DNA from: UBA987 sp002292105 | GTDB lineage: Bacteria > Bacteroidota > Bacteroidia > NS11-12g > UBA9320 | Direction of reading: 5' to 3' | NCBI GenBank assembly: GCA_943846675.1 | Contig: OX044357.1 | Coordinates: 2,232,001 to 2,296,000 of the forward strand | Length of the DNA: 64,000 bases | Shown here: positions 7,749 through 16,459 of the stretch, piece after piece | Layout of the letters: each line of letters opens with the position of its first letter | How positions within the stretch are numbered: the stretch's first letter is position 1 | Position numbers and translations under genes: made by a program | The notes under the pieces: model-generated | The model's database searches: none | What the model was told of the DNA's origin: nothing | The model's input: the letters and a program-made list of their open reading frames with translations, nothing else

Positions 7749-9491
7749 TTGAAAAACAGGTCTACCATACCACATGAACTTCGACTGCTCAGAGACACAG
7801 ATCGCTCTGAACTGGAGGCATTATGCGCAGCGTATCGCCAATATATCATAGACGAAGTATTGCAGCATGGTGGACATTTTAGTGCCAATCTAGGAACCAT
7901 TGAACTCACTACGGCACTGCATTTTGTGCTCAATACACCTGAAGATCAACTGGTTTGGGATGTCGGTCATCAGGCTTACCTCCACAAAGTATTGACCGGA
8001 CGAAAAGCCCGCTTTGATACCATTCGGAAAAAAGATGGATTAAGCGGATTCCCGAAACAGTCGGAAAGCGAATTTGACGTTTTCGGCACTGGTCACTCCT
8101 CAACGTCTATTAGTGCGGTTTTAGGTCTAGCTGAAGCGGACAACATCCTTGGTATTCAAAGGCAGCATGTTGCCGTTATTGGCGATGGCAGTTTAACTGG
8201 AGGAATGGCATGGGAAGCCCTAAATAATGCTGCACATAGCGACACCAATGTACTGATTGTCATAAACGATAATCAAATGGGTATTGACCCAAATGCTGGC
8301 GCCTTAAATCAATACTTAAATGAATTAAAGCAATCACCCAATTTTTTCACGGAGATGGGTTTCACCTATTCCCATACGAGTGACGGTCATGCCATTGGCG
8401 AACTTGTCTCGCAACTTGAGCATTTAGTCACAGTTAAGGGACCAAAAATCTGGCATGTTAAGACCATAAAAGGAAAAGGATATACAAAAGCCGAAAATGA
8501 GCAAACCAAATGGCACTCGGTTAAATATGTAAAAATTGATGAGCCTGATATCCCGAGTCCTGGTGACAAGTTTCAGGACGTTTTTGGACATACGCTTTTA
8601 GAGTTGGCGAAGTCAGATCAACATATTGTTGGCATTACGCCAGCGATGCCTTCTGGGTGTTCAATGAAAATACTGATGGACGAATTGCCTGAGCAATGCT
8701 TTGACGTCGGTATTGCCGAACAACACGCCGTCACTTTTTCCGCAGGACTTGCAACCAACGGAATGATACCATTCTGTAATATCTATAGCACCTTTTTTCA
8801 GAGAGGCTTAGATCAATTCATACACGATGTTTGTCTGCAAAACTTGCCTGTTATATTTTGCTTGGACCGAGCAGGAGTTGTGGGAGAAGACGGAGCTACC
8901 CACCACGGTGTATTTGACATTTCTTTAGCCCGTGCAATTCCGAATTGTATCATTATGGCGCCAGCTAACAATGCTGAATTGAGACAAATGATGTACACCG
9001 CCGTACATTGCCATCAACCGGTAATCATTCGTTACCCTAAAGGATCTGGTGGCAATCAAGCCTGGAACGTGCCGTTTAAGTCTATGACCATAGGAGAAAG
9101 CATTATAACAAAAAAGGGTACGGATTGCTGTATACTAGCATTAGGCTCCATGTTAGATGAGGCCATGCGTGCAGCCGAAGTACTCCGCAAAAGTGGCATT
9201 TCTGTTCAGGTGATCAACGCACGTTTTGCAAAACCACTAGACCATGCCAAACTTGACCAGGTTTTAGACCAGTTTAACTGCATTCTCACTTTGGAAGACG
9301 GGAGCAAAATTGGCGGTTTTGGGTCAGCTATTGTTTCGTATGCCAACGAGAACAACTACAAGGGAAATGTTCATGTGTTAGGATATCCTGATGAATTTAT
9401 AGATCATGCAAGTAGAGAGGAATTACTGCACCTATATGGTTTAGATGCAGATGGCATCGTAAACAAAATCACAGCACTTAACTTGCCATAA
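7749..9491 (+). CDS. dxs: 1-Deoxy-D-xylulose-5-phosphate synthase
   Basis: Joins pyruvate and glyceraldehyde 3-phosphate to make DXP, the first step of the non-mevalonate isoprenoid route (and a precursor for thiamine and pyridoxal). The TPP-dependent transketolase architecture is complete: GHSSTS (~112), the TPP/Mg motif GDGSLTGGMAWEALNN with NDNQM, GIAEQHAVTFSAGLA, DRAGVVGEDGATHHG and the C-terminal domain. About 580 residues, shorter than the 620-640 of many DXS, mainly at the N-terminus. The frame opens at TTG 7740, but that codon lies inside a promoter-like TTTCTTTG, so TTG 7749 is preferred; both are non-ATG. The 3' end overlaps cmk by 14 nt, tail to tail. Confidence 0.92.
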   Translation: MKNRSTIPHELRLLRDTDRSELEALCAAYRQYIIDEVLQHGGHFSANLGTIELTTALHFVLNTPEDQLVWDVGHQAYLHKVLTGRKARFDTIRKKDGLSGFPKQSESEFDVFGTGHSSTSISAVLGLAEADNILGIQRQHVAVIGDGSLTGGMAWEALNNAAHSDTNVLIVINDNQMGIDPNAGALNQYLNELKQSPNFFTEMGFTYSHTSDGHAIGELVSQLEHLVTVKGPKIWHVKTIKGKGYTKAENEQTKWHSVKYVKIDEPDIPSPGDKFQDVFGHTLLELAKSDQHIVGITPAMPSGCSMKILMDELPEQCFDVGIAEQHAVTFSAGLATNGMIPFCNIYSTFFQRGLDQFIHDVCLQNLPVIFCLDRAGVVGEDGATHHGVFDISLARAIPNCIIMAPANNAELRQMMYTAVHCHQPVIIRYPKGSGGNQAWNVPFKSMTIGESIITKKGTDCCILALGSMLDEAMRAAEVLRKSGISVQVINARFAKPLDHAKLDQVLDQFNCILTLEDGSKIGGFGSAIVSYANENNYKGNVHVLGYPDEFIDHASREELLHLYGLDADGIVNKITALNLP

Positions 9492-10164
9492 TTACCCCTT
9501 TTGCCCAAGTCAGGGCAATACGGGCCTGTTCCTCACGGGTCATCTCCGTATTATTTAAGACTATCGCGTCAGGTGCTTGCATTAAAGGACTAATCTCACG
9601 CGTGGAATCGAATCGATCACGGTGAAGCACATTTTCGTAGATCTCTTGAAGGTCGGCCGCTACGTTATTACTTTTCAATTCTAAGTAACGCCTTTTGGCT
9701 CTAACCATGGGTTCGGCGGTCATAAAGATTTTCAATTCTGCGTCTGGGAAAACAACTGTTCCAATGTCACGACCATCCATCACAACACCCTTTTCTGCAC
9801 CCATGTGTTTTTGCTTGTTCACTAGAAACTCACGAATCTGTTTAACAGCGCTCACTTCACTTACCCATTTCGACACCCGCATGCCACGTATCTCACCTTC
9901 CACACTCTCTCCATTTAAGAAGGTGTTGTAGAACCCTTTCATCGGGTCTAACCTGAAATCAATATCGATATCCAACAATAACCCAGGGTTTTGCTCAACT
10001 TCGTCTAAACTTATTTCATTTTCGAGTAAGTACAGGGTAACGGCTCGATACATCGCGCCAGAATCTATAAACATATAGCCCAATTCTTTAGCTATGTTCT
10101 TGGCTAATGTTCCCTTTCCACAGCTGGAATGACCATCAATCGCGATGTTTATTTTATTTGGCAT
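9478..10164 (-). CDS. cmk: Cytidylate kinase
   Basis: Phosphorylates CMP and dCMP with ATP. The 228-residue protein starts INIAIDGHSSCGKGTLAK, a P-loop (GHSSCGKGT) typical of bacterial Cmk, followed by YMFIDSGAMYRAVTLY, DGRDIGTVVFPDAELKIF (CMP-binding Asp/Arg) and RAKRRYLE (lid arginines). Length is as expected. The start is ATG 10164. It is convergent with dxs and the last 14 nt of each gene overlap; no terminator separates them, so the transcripts are complementary at their 3' ends. Confidence 0.96.
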   Translation of the reverse strand: MPNKINIAIDGHSSCGKGTLAKNIAKELGYMFIDSGAMYRAVTLYLLENEISLDEVEQNPGLLLDIDIDFRLDPMKGFYNTFLNGESVEGEIRGMRVSKWVSEVSAVKQIREFLVNKQKHMGAEKGVVMDGRDIGTVVFPDAELKIFMTAEPMVRAKRRYLELKSNNVAADLQEIYENVLHRDRFDSTREISPLMQAPDAIVLNNTEMTREEQARIALTWAKGVIMAS

Positions 10165-10305
10165 ATAGAACTACTATCGGATGGCAATATAGTAGAAGTT
10201 TTATTAATTGGCATTTCTGTCTTCATTTATTTTGAATGACTTTTCGCATCAGAATAGTCGTATAGTTTTGATGTTATAAATCGGATATAAGATATAGCAT
10301 TTATG

Positions 10306-10313
10306 TAAATTTG
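10306..10313 (+). promoter_or_regulatory. -7 element (TAAATTTG) of the paaN gene
   Basis: Exact TAnnTTTG ending 6 nt before ATG 10320. It contains the TTG at 10311 that opens the longest frame, which argues that the longer start is not used. Confidence 0.6.
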
Positions 10314-10319
10314 CCGACT

Positions 10320-11978
10320 ATGACAACAGCGATGAGTTTATACGAGAAACATGCCGAATTGCTAGAGAAAGCGGTAAAGGCTTTGCATACTAGAGATTAT
10401 TTCACTCCATACCCAGAGCACCCAAAAGCTTACCCTGCCGAAAACAATGACGCTGGGCGCACATGGTTCGCTTCTTCAATGAATCACGAGTTCAAAGAAC
10501 TGGGCATAGAGGCCAGCAATTGGGTTAGCGAAGAAGTATCTCCATACTTTCAAACTGGTATAGGTATAAGCTATCCTCAAGTTGACTTAGAAACCTTAAT
10601 GGCCAATGCAAATACTGCCCGTTCATGGAAGGACGTACCAGTTAAAGAACGTGCGGCACTTTTAATTGAATCACTTGAAGGTGTTGTCAATCGTTATTTT
10701 GATATCGCCTATGCCACGATGCATACTACAGGTCAAAGCTTTATGATGGCATTTCAAGCCTCTGGTCCTCACGCCAATGATCGTGCATTAGAAGCTATCG
10801 CCATGGGTTATCACGAAATCAGCAGATTTCCGTCTGAAGTGAACTGGGTAAAACCAATGGGCAAATTTGACTTGTCGTTACATAAAACATGGAAGGCACA
10901 ACCTCGTGGAATTGGACTCGTTATCGGTTGCTCCACTTTCCCAACGTGGAATACTGTACCTGGTATGTACGCGAGTTTAATTACAGGTAATCCTGTAATT
11001 GTGAAACCACATCCTAAGGCTGTCTTACCTATTGCTATTGTGGTTGCCGAATTAAGAAAGGTATTACAAGCGCATAACGTAGACCCTAATGTTATTCAAT
11101 TGGCGGTTGATACCTCAAAAGACCCTGTTACTAAAAAACTAGCCGAACATAAGGATGTAACCCTTATTGACTATACCGGTGGAAACGCATTTGGTGATTA
11201 CATCGAATCTTTGGATAAGATTACATTCACTGAAAAAGCTGGTGTGAATGGTGTTATTATTGATTCGCCAAAAGACATCAAGTCTGTTGCGCAAAACATT
11301 GCATTTTCAGCTTCCTTGTATTCAGGTCAAATGTGTACAGCGCCTCAAAATGTTTATGTACCAGAAGGTGGTATAGAAACGGCCGAAGGTCATGTATCAT
11401 ACGACGAGGTGGTTGCGCACATTGCAAAAGGAGTAGAAGGATTAGTAAATCATCCTAAAATGGGTGCGGGCACGTTGGGTGGAATTCAAAATGACAACAC
11501 CATTAAACGCATTACCGATGGAGGAAATTTCGGCGGAGACCTCGTTCTTGACGGACAAGAAATATCAAATCCAGAATTCGAAAACGCAAGAATTTTCACA
11601 CCAAGAGTTGTTGCAACAGATTATAACAATAGCGCTTCATTTGGAGAAGAATGTTTCGGTCCTATAATCTTTATTGTTAAAACAAAAGATAGAAACCACT
11701 CTCTTGAACTTGCGGCAAACATGGCTGCGACAAAGGGCGCATTGACTTGTTTGGCTTACTGCACAGACGAAGAAATGATGCAACAGATTGAAGAAACGAT
11801 GAATGCGACATTTACACCGGTTTCTTTCAACTTTGGAGGAGCCGCATTTGTTAACCAACATGCCGCTTTTAGTGATTTTCATGTCACAGGAGGCAACCCT
11901 GCAGGGAATGCTAGCTTTACGAATCCAGAATACGTAAATAAACGATTTGTTTGGGTTGGGAATAGGTTTGCAAAATAA
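10320..11978 (+). CDS. paaN: PaaN-type aldehyde dehydrogenase (phenylacetic acid degradation family)
   Basis: A 552-residue protein of the aldehyde dehydrogenase superfamily matching the stand-alone PaaN group: the N-terminal part ALHTRDYFTPYPEHPKAYP, a Rossmann region with GIGLVIGCSTFPTWN and GNPVIVKPHPKAVLP, and the catalytic cysteine in SGQMCTAPQNVYVP (~345). There is no C-terminal MaoC-like hydratase, unlike the bifunctional PaaZ. Members are associated with aerobic phenylacetate catabolism, oxidising a ring-opening semialdehyde. No other paa gene is in the window, so the pathway role here is inference. ATG 10320 is preferred over TTG 10311, which lies in the promoter element; ATG 10332 is also possible. 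Confidence 0.85.
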   Translation: MTTAMSLYEKHAELLEKAVKALHTRDYFTPYPEHPKAYPAENNDAGRTWFASSMNHEFKELGIEASNWVSEEVSPYFQTGIGISYPQVDLETLMANANTARSWKDVPVKERAALLIESLEGVVNRYFDIAYATMHTTGQSFMMAFQASGPHANDRALEAIAMGYHEISRFPSEVNWVKPMGKFDLSLHKTWKAQPRGIGLVIGCSTFPTWNTVPGMYASLITGNPVIVKPHPKAVLPIAIVVAELRKVLQAHNVDPNVIQLAVDTSKDPVTKKLAEHKDVTLIDYTGGNAFGDYIESLDKITFTEKAGVNGVIIDSPKDIKSVAQNIAFSASLYSGQMCTAPQNVYVPEGGIETAEGHVSYDEVVAHIAKGVEGLVNHPKMGAGTLGGIQNDNTIKRITDGGNFGGDLVLDGQEISNPEFENARIFTPRVVATDYNNSASFGEECFGPIIFIVKTKDRNHSLELAANMAATKGALTCLAYCTDEEMMQQIEETMNATFTPVSFNFGGAAFVNQHAAFSDFHVTGGNPAGNASFTNPEYVNKRFVWVGNRFAK

Positions 11979-12035
11979 CCGTTTGTAAAACCAATGATTA
12001 ACTTCATAAATCCGTTACATAGACAGAGTAGATAA

Positions 12036-12043
12036 TATATTTG
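12036..12043 (+). promoter_or_regulatory. Possible -7 element (TATATTTG)
   Basis: Exact TAnnTTTG 33 nt before ATG 12077 in A+T-rich DNA. It may drive the operon running through rsmD and coaD. Confidence 0.4.
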
Positions 12044-12076
12044 AATTCATTAATATTGCCGTAAGTCATAAACAAA

Positions 12077-12625
12077 ATGGTTAACAATATTTTAAAAGTA
12101 ATTTTCTTTTTCCTAGCAATTCTATTTGCATTCTTATTATACAGATCCATAAAAGGGGAAATTGAATACCGAGCTGAAGTAGATCGCGTAGAAGAATTAG
12201 TCATTGGCAAATTAGAAAAAATCCGTGAAGCGGAGCTTGCCTATAAAGATGTAAAAGGAGAGTTTACCGGGGATTATGACACCTTGATAAACTTCATCAA
12301 GACTGGGAAACTAAAAATCTTAGTGGAATATGGTGATAAAGATGATTCAACCTCTGTTTTCAGACAAGAAGTAGAAGAAGTAAGCATTCTTGACAGTATG
12401 TTTAGCGATTTCAACGTTGACTCAATTGCATTTGTACCACCAAGTGACACAGCGAAGTTTGTATTGTTGGCTAGTCGGGTTATTCAAGGAAATGTTGAAG
12501 TACCTGTTTTTCAAGTAACAGACCCTTGGCCATTTGACAAGCAACGCGCAAACCCTAATCACCCAAAAAAGGCATTACAAGTGGGCTCTATTTCAGAGGC
12601 TTCATATTCGGGTAACTGGAAATAA
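12077..12625 (+). CDS. Conserved Bacteroidota single-pass membrane protein, function unknown
   Basis: A 182-residue protein with an N-terminal membrane anchor (residues ~4-24, ILKVIFFFLAILFAFLLY), then a charged probable coiled coil (EIEYRAEVDRVEELVIGKLEKIREAELAYKD, in part) and a soluble C-terminal region. The pattern of helix plus KIREAELAYKDVKGEFTGDYDTL resembles type IV pilin-like leader/periplasmic helix proteins of Bacteroidota, but no processing site is evident. It is the first gene of a tight cluster with the DUF3822 protein, rsmD and coaD (5-nt gap, then overlaps). I do not recognise a function. Confidence 0.75.
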   Translation: MVNNILKVIFFFLAILFAFLLYRSIKGEIEYRAEVDRVEELVIGKLEKIREAELAYKDVKGEFTGDYDTLINFIKTGKLKILVEYGDKDDSTSVFRQEVEEVSILDSMFSDFNVDSIAFVPPSDTAKFVLLASRVIQGNVEVPVFQVTDPWPFDKQRANPNHPKKALQVGSISEASYSGNWK

Positions 12626-12630
12626 ATATC

Positions 12631-13395
12631 TTGACAACTGAATATTCTCACTCCATACGCAACAGACTTTTTATAGTTCTCAGCGGTGACGAATTAGAAT
12701 ATGTTGTTACCACTAACGACAGACAGGTGGTTACCTCTGGCAAAGTCGCAGTGACTGACAAAGCGATGCTTACAGATGTGCTTGCCAACACGCCTCCCCT
12801 ATCAGAGATTTACAGCAGTGTTGATCTTATATGGTCTCACACCTCCTTTGTAACTTACCCGCAAGCCTTTACAAGCACAAACGACCAGCGGGATTTGTAC
12901 AAGATAAATCACAAAGTACATGCAAGCGATCGATTAGAGACAGGAAGCCTCAATGCGGATATTGCTGTTACTTATGCGGTCACCTATGATTTGCTTCAAC
13001 TCATAAAGTCCAAATTTCCTAATGTGACATACCATCACGAGATTGAATCTTTGTTTAAGTATGTACATACTGAAATTAAAACAACCGGAGAATCAATAGC
13101 GATCTGTTGCGATTCTTCCCAGACATTAATGATCGTAAAAAATGGTCAGCAATTAAAGTTGATTAATCGTTACGACACTAAAGATTTAGACGACATTTTC
13201 TACTATGTTATGTTGGCTGTAGAGCAACTTGAGTTAGATATAGAACAATTAACACTTCATTGGGTCGATGCAAGTGTTGACAACCTAAACAATGGTATCC
13301 CAAACATGTTTACGCCGTACATAAAGTACGTGACCAAAATCGACCTCCACCCGAACATATCTAGCGCACTGTCAACAGCTATAACATGCGCATAA
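12631..13395 (+). CDS. DUF3822 family protein (actin/HSP70-like fold likely)
   Basis: A 254-residue protein matching by eye the Bacteroidota DUF3822 family, regularly found just before rsmD and coaD. It shows alternating strands and helices such as SIAICCDSSQTLMIVKNGQ and YDTKDLDDIFYYVMLAVEQL, reminiscent of the ASKHA fold, but the nucleotide-binding motifs are not convincing. No signal peptide. The start is TTG 12631, 5 nt after the previous stop; no ATG suits. The stop lies 10 nt inside rsmD. Function unknown. Confidence 0.72.
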   Translation: MTTEYSHSIRNRLFIVLSGDELEYVVTTNDRQVVTSGKVAVTDKAMLTDVLANTPPLSEIYSSVDLIWSHTSFVTYPQAFTSTNDQRDLYKINHKVHASDRLETGSLNADIAVTYAVTYDLLQLIKSKFPNVTYHHEIESLFKYVHTEIKTTGESIAICCDSSQTLMIVKNGQQLKLINRYDTKDLDDIFYYVMLAVEQLELDIEQLTLHWVDASVDNLNNGIPNMFTPYIKYVTKIDLHPNISSALSTAITCA

Positions 13396-13934
13396 TTGCA
13401 GGAAAGCATAAAGGATTAACCATTCCAATGCCAAAGGGCGGTGAGATTCGACCGACTACAGATCGAGCAAAAGAAGCTCTTTTTAGCATACTTACGAGTC
13501 GATTTGATTTCGAAGATGTCTCAGTATTGGATTTGTTTTCAGGTAGTGGTAACATCGGTTTAGAGTTTGTATCACGTGGTTGTTTGAGCGTCACTTCTGT
13601 CGAAAAAAACAGACGGGTTATAAAGCAAACCGAATCATTCACACAATCGAAGAACATCGAACATATTACATTTCGTTGTATGGATGTGTTCCAATACATC
13701 AAAGGCTGTAACGAAACATATGATGTCATTTTTGCTGACCCTCCTTATCATCTAAAAACCATTCACCATTTACCTGATTTAATTCAAGAACATCAGCTTC
13801 TTAACCCAAAGGGGCTGTTAATTATTGAACACGAATCTAACTTGACATGGGACACACCGTATTTGGTAGAAAGTCGTCACTACGGTCAGTCAGTTTTCAG
13901 TATGTTTCAATTTGATGTATCTTTGAGTCAATGA
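13386..13934 (+). CDS. rsmD: 16S rRNA (guanine(966)-N2)-methyltransferase
   Basis: Methylates G966 of 16S rRNA using S-adenosylmethionine. The 182-residue Rossmann-type enzyme begins MRIIAGKHKGLTIPMPKG, has the family's EIRPTTDRAKEALFSIL, SAM motif VLDLFSGSGNIGLEFVSRG (~50-68) and the catalytic FADPPY (~116-121). Length matches the family. The start codon lies inside the DUF3822 gene (10-nt overlap) and the stop overlaps coaD by 4 nt, so translation of the cluster is probably coupled. Confidence 0.95.
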   Translation: MRIIAGKHKGLTIPMPKGGEIRPTTDRAKEALFSILTSRFDFEDVSVLDLFSGSGNIGLEFVSRGCLSVTSVEKNRRVIKQTESFTQSKNIEHITFRCMDVFQYIKGCNETYDVIFADPPYHLKTIHHLPDLIQEHQLLNPKGLLIIEHESNLTWDTPYLVESRHYGQSVFSMFQFDVSLSQ

Positions 13935-14401
13935 GAATAGCACTGTTTCCAGGAACCTTCGATCCATTTACAAACGGGCATTTAGATATCGTTCAAAAAG
14001 GACTAGGCCTTTTTGACGAAGTTGTTGTTGCCGTTGGAGAAAATGCGAGTAAGAAAACAATGTTTAATCTCGAAACTCGAATGCGTTGGATAACCAAGTG
14101 TTTCGAAAATGAACCACGCGTCAGCGTTACCAAATACACTGGATTAACGATTCATTTTTGTAATGAAGTTAAGGCCAAATTCATTTTGCGCGGTTTACGC
14201 ACCATCGGCGACTTTGAATACGAAAAACAAATTGCTATGGTGAACGCTGATCTAGACACTTCAGTTCAAAGTGTGTTTGTATTGAGCGAACAAAAATATA
14301 CCGCAGTTAGCTCAACAGTAATTAGAGATTTAATCTTGCACGGTGGCAATTATGCCCCATACCTGCCAGATGCCGTTACAATTGATTCAAAACCTGCCTA
14401 A
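13931..14401 (+). CDS. coaD: Phosphopantetheine adenylyltransferase
   Basis: Transfers AMP from ATP to 4'-phosphopantetheine, the penultimate step of coenzyme A synthesis. The 156-residue nucleotidyltransferase has the N-terminal GTFDPFTNGHLDI (TxGH motif, ~8-20), RGLRTIGDFEYE (~90-101) and YTAVSSTVIRDL (~123-134, the ISSTxxR motif). Starts at the ATGA overlap with rsmD. Its last 26 nt overlap the convergent NUDIX gene. Confidence 0.96.
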   Translation: MRIALFPGTFDPFTNGHLDIVQKGLGLFDEVVVAVGENASKKTMFNLETRMRWITKCFENEPRVSVTKYTGLTIHFCNEVKAKFILRGLRTIGDFEYEKQIAMVNADLDTSVQSVFVLSEQKYTAVSSTVIRDLILHGGNYAPYLPDAVTIDSKPA

Positions 14402-14969
14402 CATTTTGATAGGTATTTAAACCATCAATATCTAGGTCGCTCAGCTTAATCCATTTAACCTTTTCAATATCCTCTTCAACTTGTGGCTTTGCTTTTTTCC
14501 AGTCTTTAGACTTCATGTTGTACCAATGAGTTTCTTTAAGCAACCACTTTTTATCGAAATAAATATGATACGTCAGACTCAGCGGACTTTTGATCTTAAT
14601 ATCAAATACATTACACTCTTCTTCTACCTCCCTAATCGCAGCAGCTTCAATCTCCTCGCCTTTGTCAAGTTTGCCCTTTGGCAAATCCCAAACACCTTTA
14701 CGTTTCATTAAAAGAAGATCACCATTGGTATTGATCACTGCACCACCAGCGGCAACAATTATTCTAAACAGACTTTTAAAAGTCTCAAATCCATTCTCTT
14801 GCGTTACCTGAATGATGTGTGTTGATTTTGTTTCTTTTAAATAAAAAAGAATGGCGCTCAACAACTCAACATTGATGTTGTGTAGCACAAGATCTACTTG
14901 ATGTTTGCCAAGCTTATGGTCGAAAACAAAGTAGTGTCTCCGATAGAATATTTTATACTTTTGCCCCAT
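14376..14969 (-). CDS. NUDIX hydrolase
   Basis: A 197-residue protein with an N-terminal region of ~65 residues (MGQKYKIFYRRHYFVFDH) and a NUDIX domain. The NUDIX box lies at residues 99-121: GKLDKGEEIEAAAIREVEEE, with the usual G-x5-E-x7-REVxEE but Cys where Gly is normal after EE. It hydrolyses a nucleoside diphosphate linked to some other moiety; the substrate is unknown. The gene overlaps both neighbours: 26 nt with coaD at the 3' end, and at the 5' end its ATG and the pyrE ATG share the bases of a CATG palindrome. The pyrE promoter therefore lies within its first codons. Confidence 0.88.
   Translation of the reverse strand: MGQKYKIFYRRHYFVFDHKLGKHQVDLVLHNINVELLSAILFYLKETKSTHIIQVTQENGFETFKSLFRIIVAAGGAVINTNGDLLLMKRKGVWDLPKGKLDKGEEIEAAAIREVEEECNVFDIKIKSPLSLTYHIYFDKKWLLKETHWYNMKSKDWKKAKPQVEEDIEKVKWIKLSDLDIDGLNTYQNVRQVLNQL
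14956..14963 (+). promoter_or_regulatory. pyrE -7 element (TACTTTTG) inside the NUDIX coding sequence
   Basis: Exact TAnnTTTG, 4 nt before the pyrE ATG at 14968. It is read on the opposite strand within codons 3-5 of the NUDIX gene. Predicts a leaderless or nearly leaderless pyrE mRNA. Confidence 0.55.
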
Positions 14970-15609
14970 GGATGCGCAACCAAATACTTCTGTAAAATTA
15001 GCTGAATTTCTGCTGAAAATAAAGGCGGTGAAATTACAACCAAATCAACCATTTCAGTGGTCCAGTGGATGGAATTCTCCGATTTATTGTGACAATCGGG
15101 TAACGTTGTCGTACCCCGAAGTAAGAAACTTTATCAAGAATGAGATGGCTTCTGCCATTAAACGAGAATTCCCTAATGCCGATGCGCTTTGTGGCGTAGC
15201 TACAGCTGGAATTGCCATTGGTGGTTTAGTTGCTGATGTCCTAGACATGCCATATTCATATTGTCGTCCAAAACCCAAAGCCCATGGAATGAAAAATCAA
15301 TTGGAAGGCCGGTTAGACAAAAACTCTAAAGTTTTGTTGGTAGAAGATCTTATTTCGACTGGAGGCAGTAGTTTGAAAGTAGTTGAGTATCTGCGAGAGA
15401 ATGGATATCAAGTGGAAGGTTTGATCTCTATATTTACCTATAGTTTCCAGTTGGCCGATAACAACTTTGAGCAGGCAAATTGCAAACACTTCAGTTTAGG
15501 TGGGTATAACGACTTGTTGACTCAAGCTATGACAGATGGGATAATTACAGCGTCTGACCTACCAACACTAGAAGAGTGGCGTAAAGATCCTTCTAATTGG
15601 GGTAATTAA
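14968..15609 (+). CDS. pyrE: Orotate phosphoribosyltransferase
   Basis: Converts orotate and PRPP to OMP in de novo pyrimidine synthesis. The 213-residue protein has the OPRT orotate-site region (FQWSSGWNSPIYCDNR), YSYCRPKPKAHGMKNQLEG with the catalytic lysine loop, and the PRPP-binding motif VLLVEDLISTGGSS (~124-137). Length is standard. The start codon overlaps that of the divergent NUDIX gene; the stop overlaps the TerB/DnaJ gene by 4 nt. Confidence 0.96.
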   Translation: MDAQPNTSVKLAEFLLKIKAVKLQPNQPFQWSSGWNSPIYCDNRVTLSYPEVRNFIKNEMASAIKREFPNADALCGVATAGIAIGGLVADVLDMPYSYCRPKPKAHGMKNQLEGRLDKNSKVLLVEDLISTGGSSLKVVEYLRENGYQVEGLISIFTYSFQLADNNFEQANCKHFSLGGYNDLLTQAMTDGIITASDLPTLEEWRKDPSNWGN

Positions 15610-16349
15610 CGCATTCCACGCATTTTCTTAACCTCCTCGTAGGCATTCTTCATTTTCTTGAAATGGTCTTCAGCAGACTTGACTTGTGCTGGTCCTAAGT
15701 TTGCGACACGGTCTGGGTGATATTTTCTTGCCAACCGTCTGTACGCTTTTTTAACCTCTTCGTCTGTGGCAGACGATTCAATCTCTAACAAGGTATAAGG
15801 AGATACATCAGAGGCTGGTTTGTAACTCGCAAAGGCTGAATTAAACTCCTGAACAGATAAACCAAAATAGTTGGAGATTTGATACAGCACTTGACGCTCT
15901 TTATCATCCACATGACCATCAGCTGTTGCAATACCTACTAAGTAGTAGAACAGTTGTCGACGATTTGCAATTGGCATCGCACGCCTTACTTGACTCAAAA
16001 CATCACCAAGGGGTATTTCCTTTTTAAGAAGATCACGGAGCATTAACATGTCTCGCTTGGTTTCTTCTGCACCAAAGTTTTGGACAAAAAAGCGCTTAAC
16101 ATAATCGAGTTCCGATTTTAATATTTTACCGTCAGCTTTCATCACTGCTGCCGTAAGCACTAAAAGTGAGGCCTTAAAATCAAAAACAGTTGTGGTGCGC
16201 TCTCGGGGGTTAAAACTGCCTCCACCCTGTAATCGCTTGGTTTGGTTATCGCCACCCAACCAACTGCCAATACTGAAACCAATTAGCGCACCAATCGGTC
16301 CACCAAATGCCCAGCCAAGACCTGCTCCTATCCACTTTTCAATACCCAT
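15606..16349 (-). CDS. TerB/DnaJ-domain protein (DjlA-like co-chaperone)
   Basis: A 247-residue protein in three parts: an N-terminal glycine-rich hydrophobic segment (KWIGAGLGWAFGGPIGALIG, ~5-30) that may sit in a membrane; a helical TerB-like domain (residues ~50-165, with VMKADGKILKSELDYV and GIATADGHVDDKERQVL, the acidic repeat of TerB); and a C-terminal J domain (~180-245) with the HPD motif in RRLARKYHPDRV. This is the DjlA layout, so it probably recruits DnaK to membrane-linked clients. ATG 16349 is chosen because TTG 16355 lies in an exact promoter element. Convergent with pyrE, 4-nt overlap. Confidence 0.88.
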   Translation of the reverse strand: MGIEKWIGAGLGWAFGGPIGALIGFSIGSWLGGDNQTKRLQGGGSFNPRERTTTVFDFKASLLVLTAAVMKADGKILKSELDYVKRFFVQNFGAEETKRDMLMLRDLLKKEIPLGDVLSQVRRAMPIANRRQLFYYLVGIATADGHVDDKERQVLYQISNYFGLSVQEFNSAFASYKPASDVSPYTLLEIESSATDEEVKKAYRRLARKYHPDRVANLGPAQVKSAEDHFKKMKNAYEEVKKMRGMR

Positions 16350-16352
16350 ATG

Positions 16353-16360
16353 CAAACGTA
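16353..16360 (-). promoter_or_regulatory. -7 element (TACGTTTG) of the TerB/DnaJ gene
   Basis: Exact TAnnTTTG ending 3 nt before ATG 16349; predicts a nearly leaderless mRNA. Confidence 0.55.
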
Positions 16361-16402
16361 GTTATCTCGTTTAGTGTTTTGTTTTGGTTGTCGATAAATA
16401 TC

Positions 16403-16440
16403 AAAAAAAATCCCTCTAAAACCGCAGTTATAGAGGGATT
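16403..16440 (-). terminator. ahcY terminator
   Basis: On the minus strand a perfect 10-bp stem (AATCCCTCTA / TAGAGGGATT) with a 12-nt loop is followed by a run of T, 20 nt after the ahcY stop. Confidence 0.88.
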
Positions 16441-16459
16441 AGAAATATCTAATTACAGA

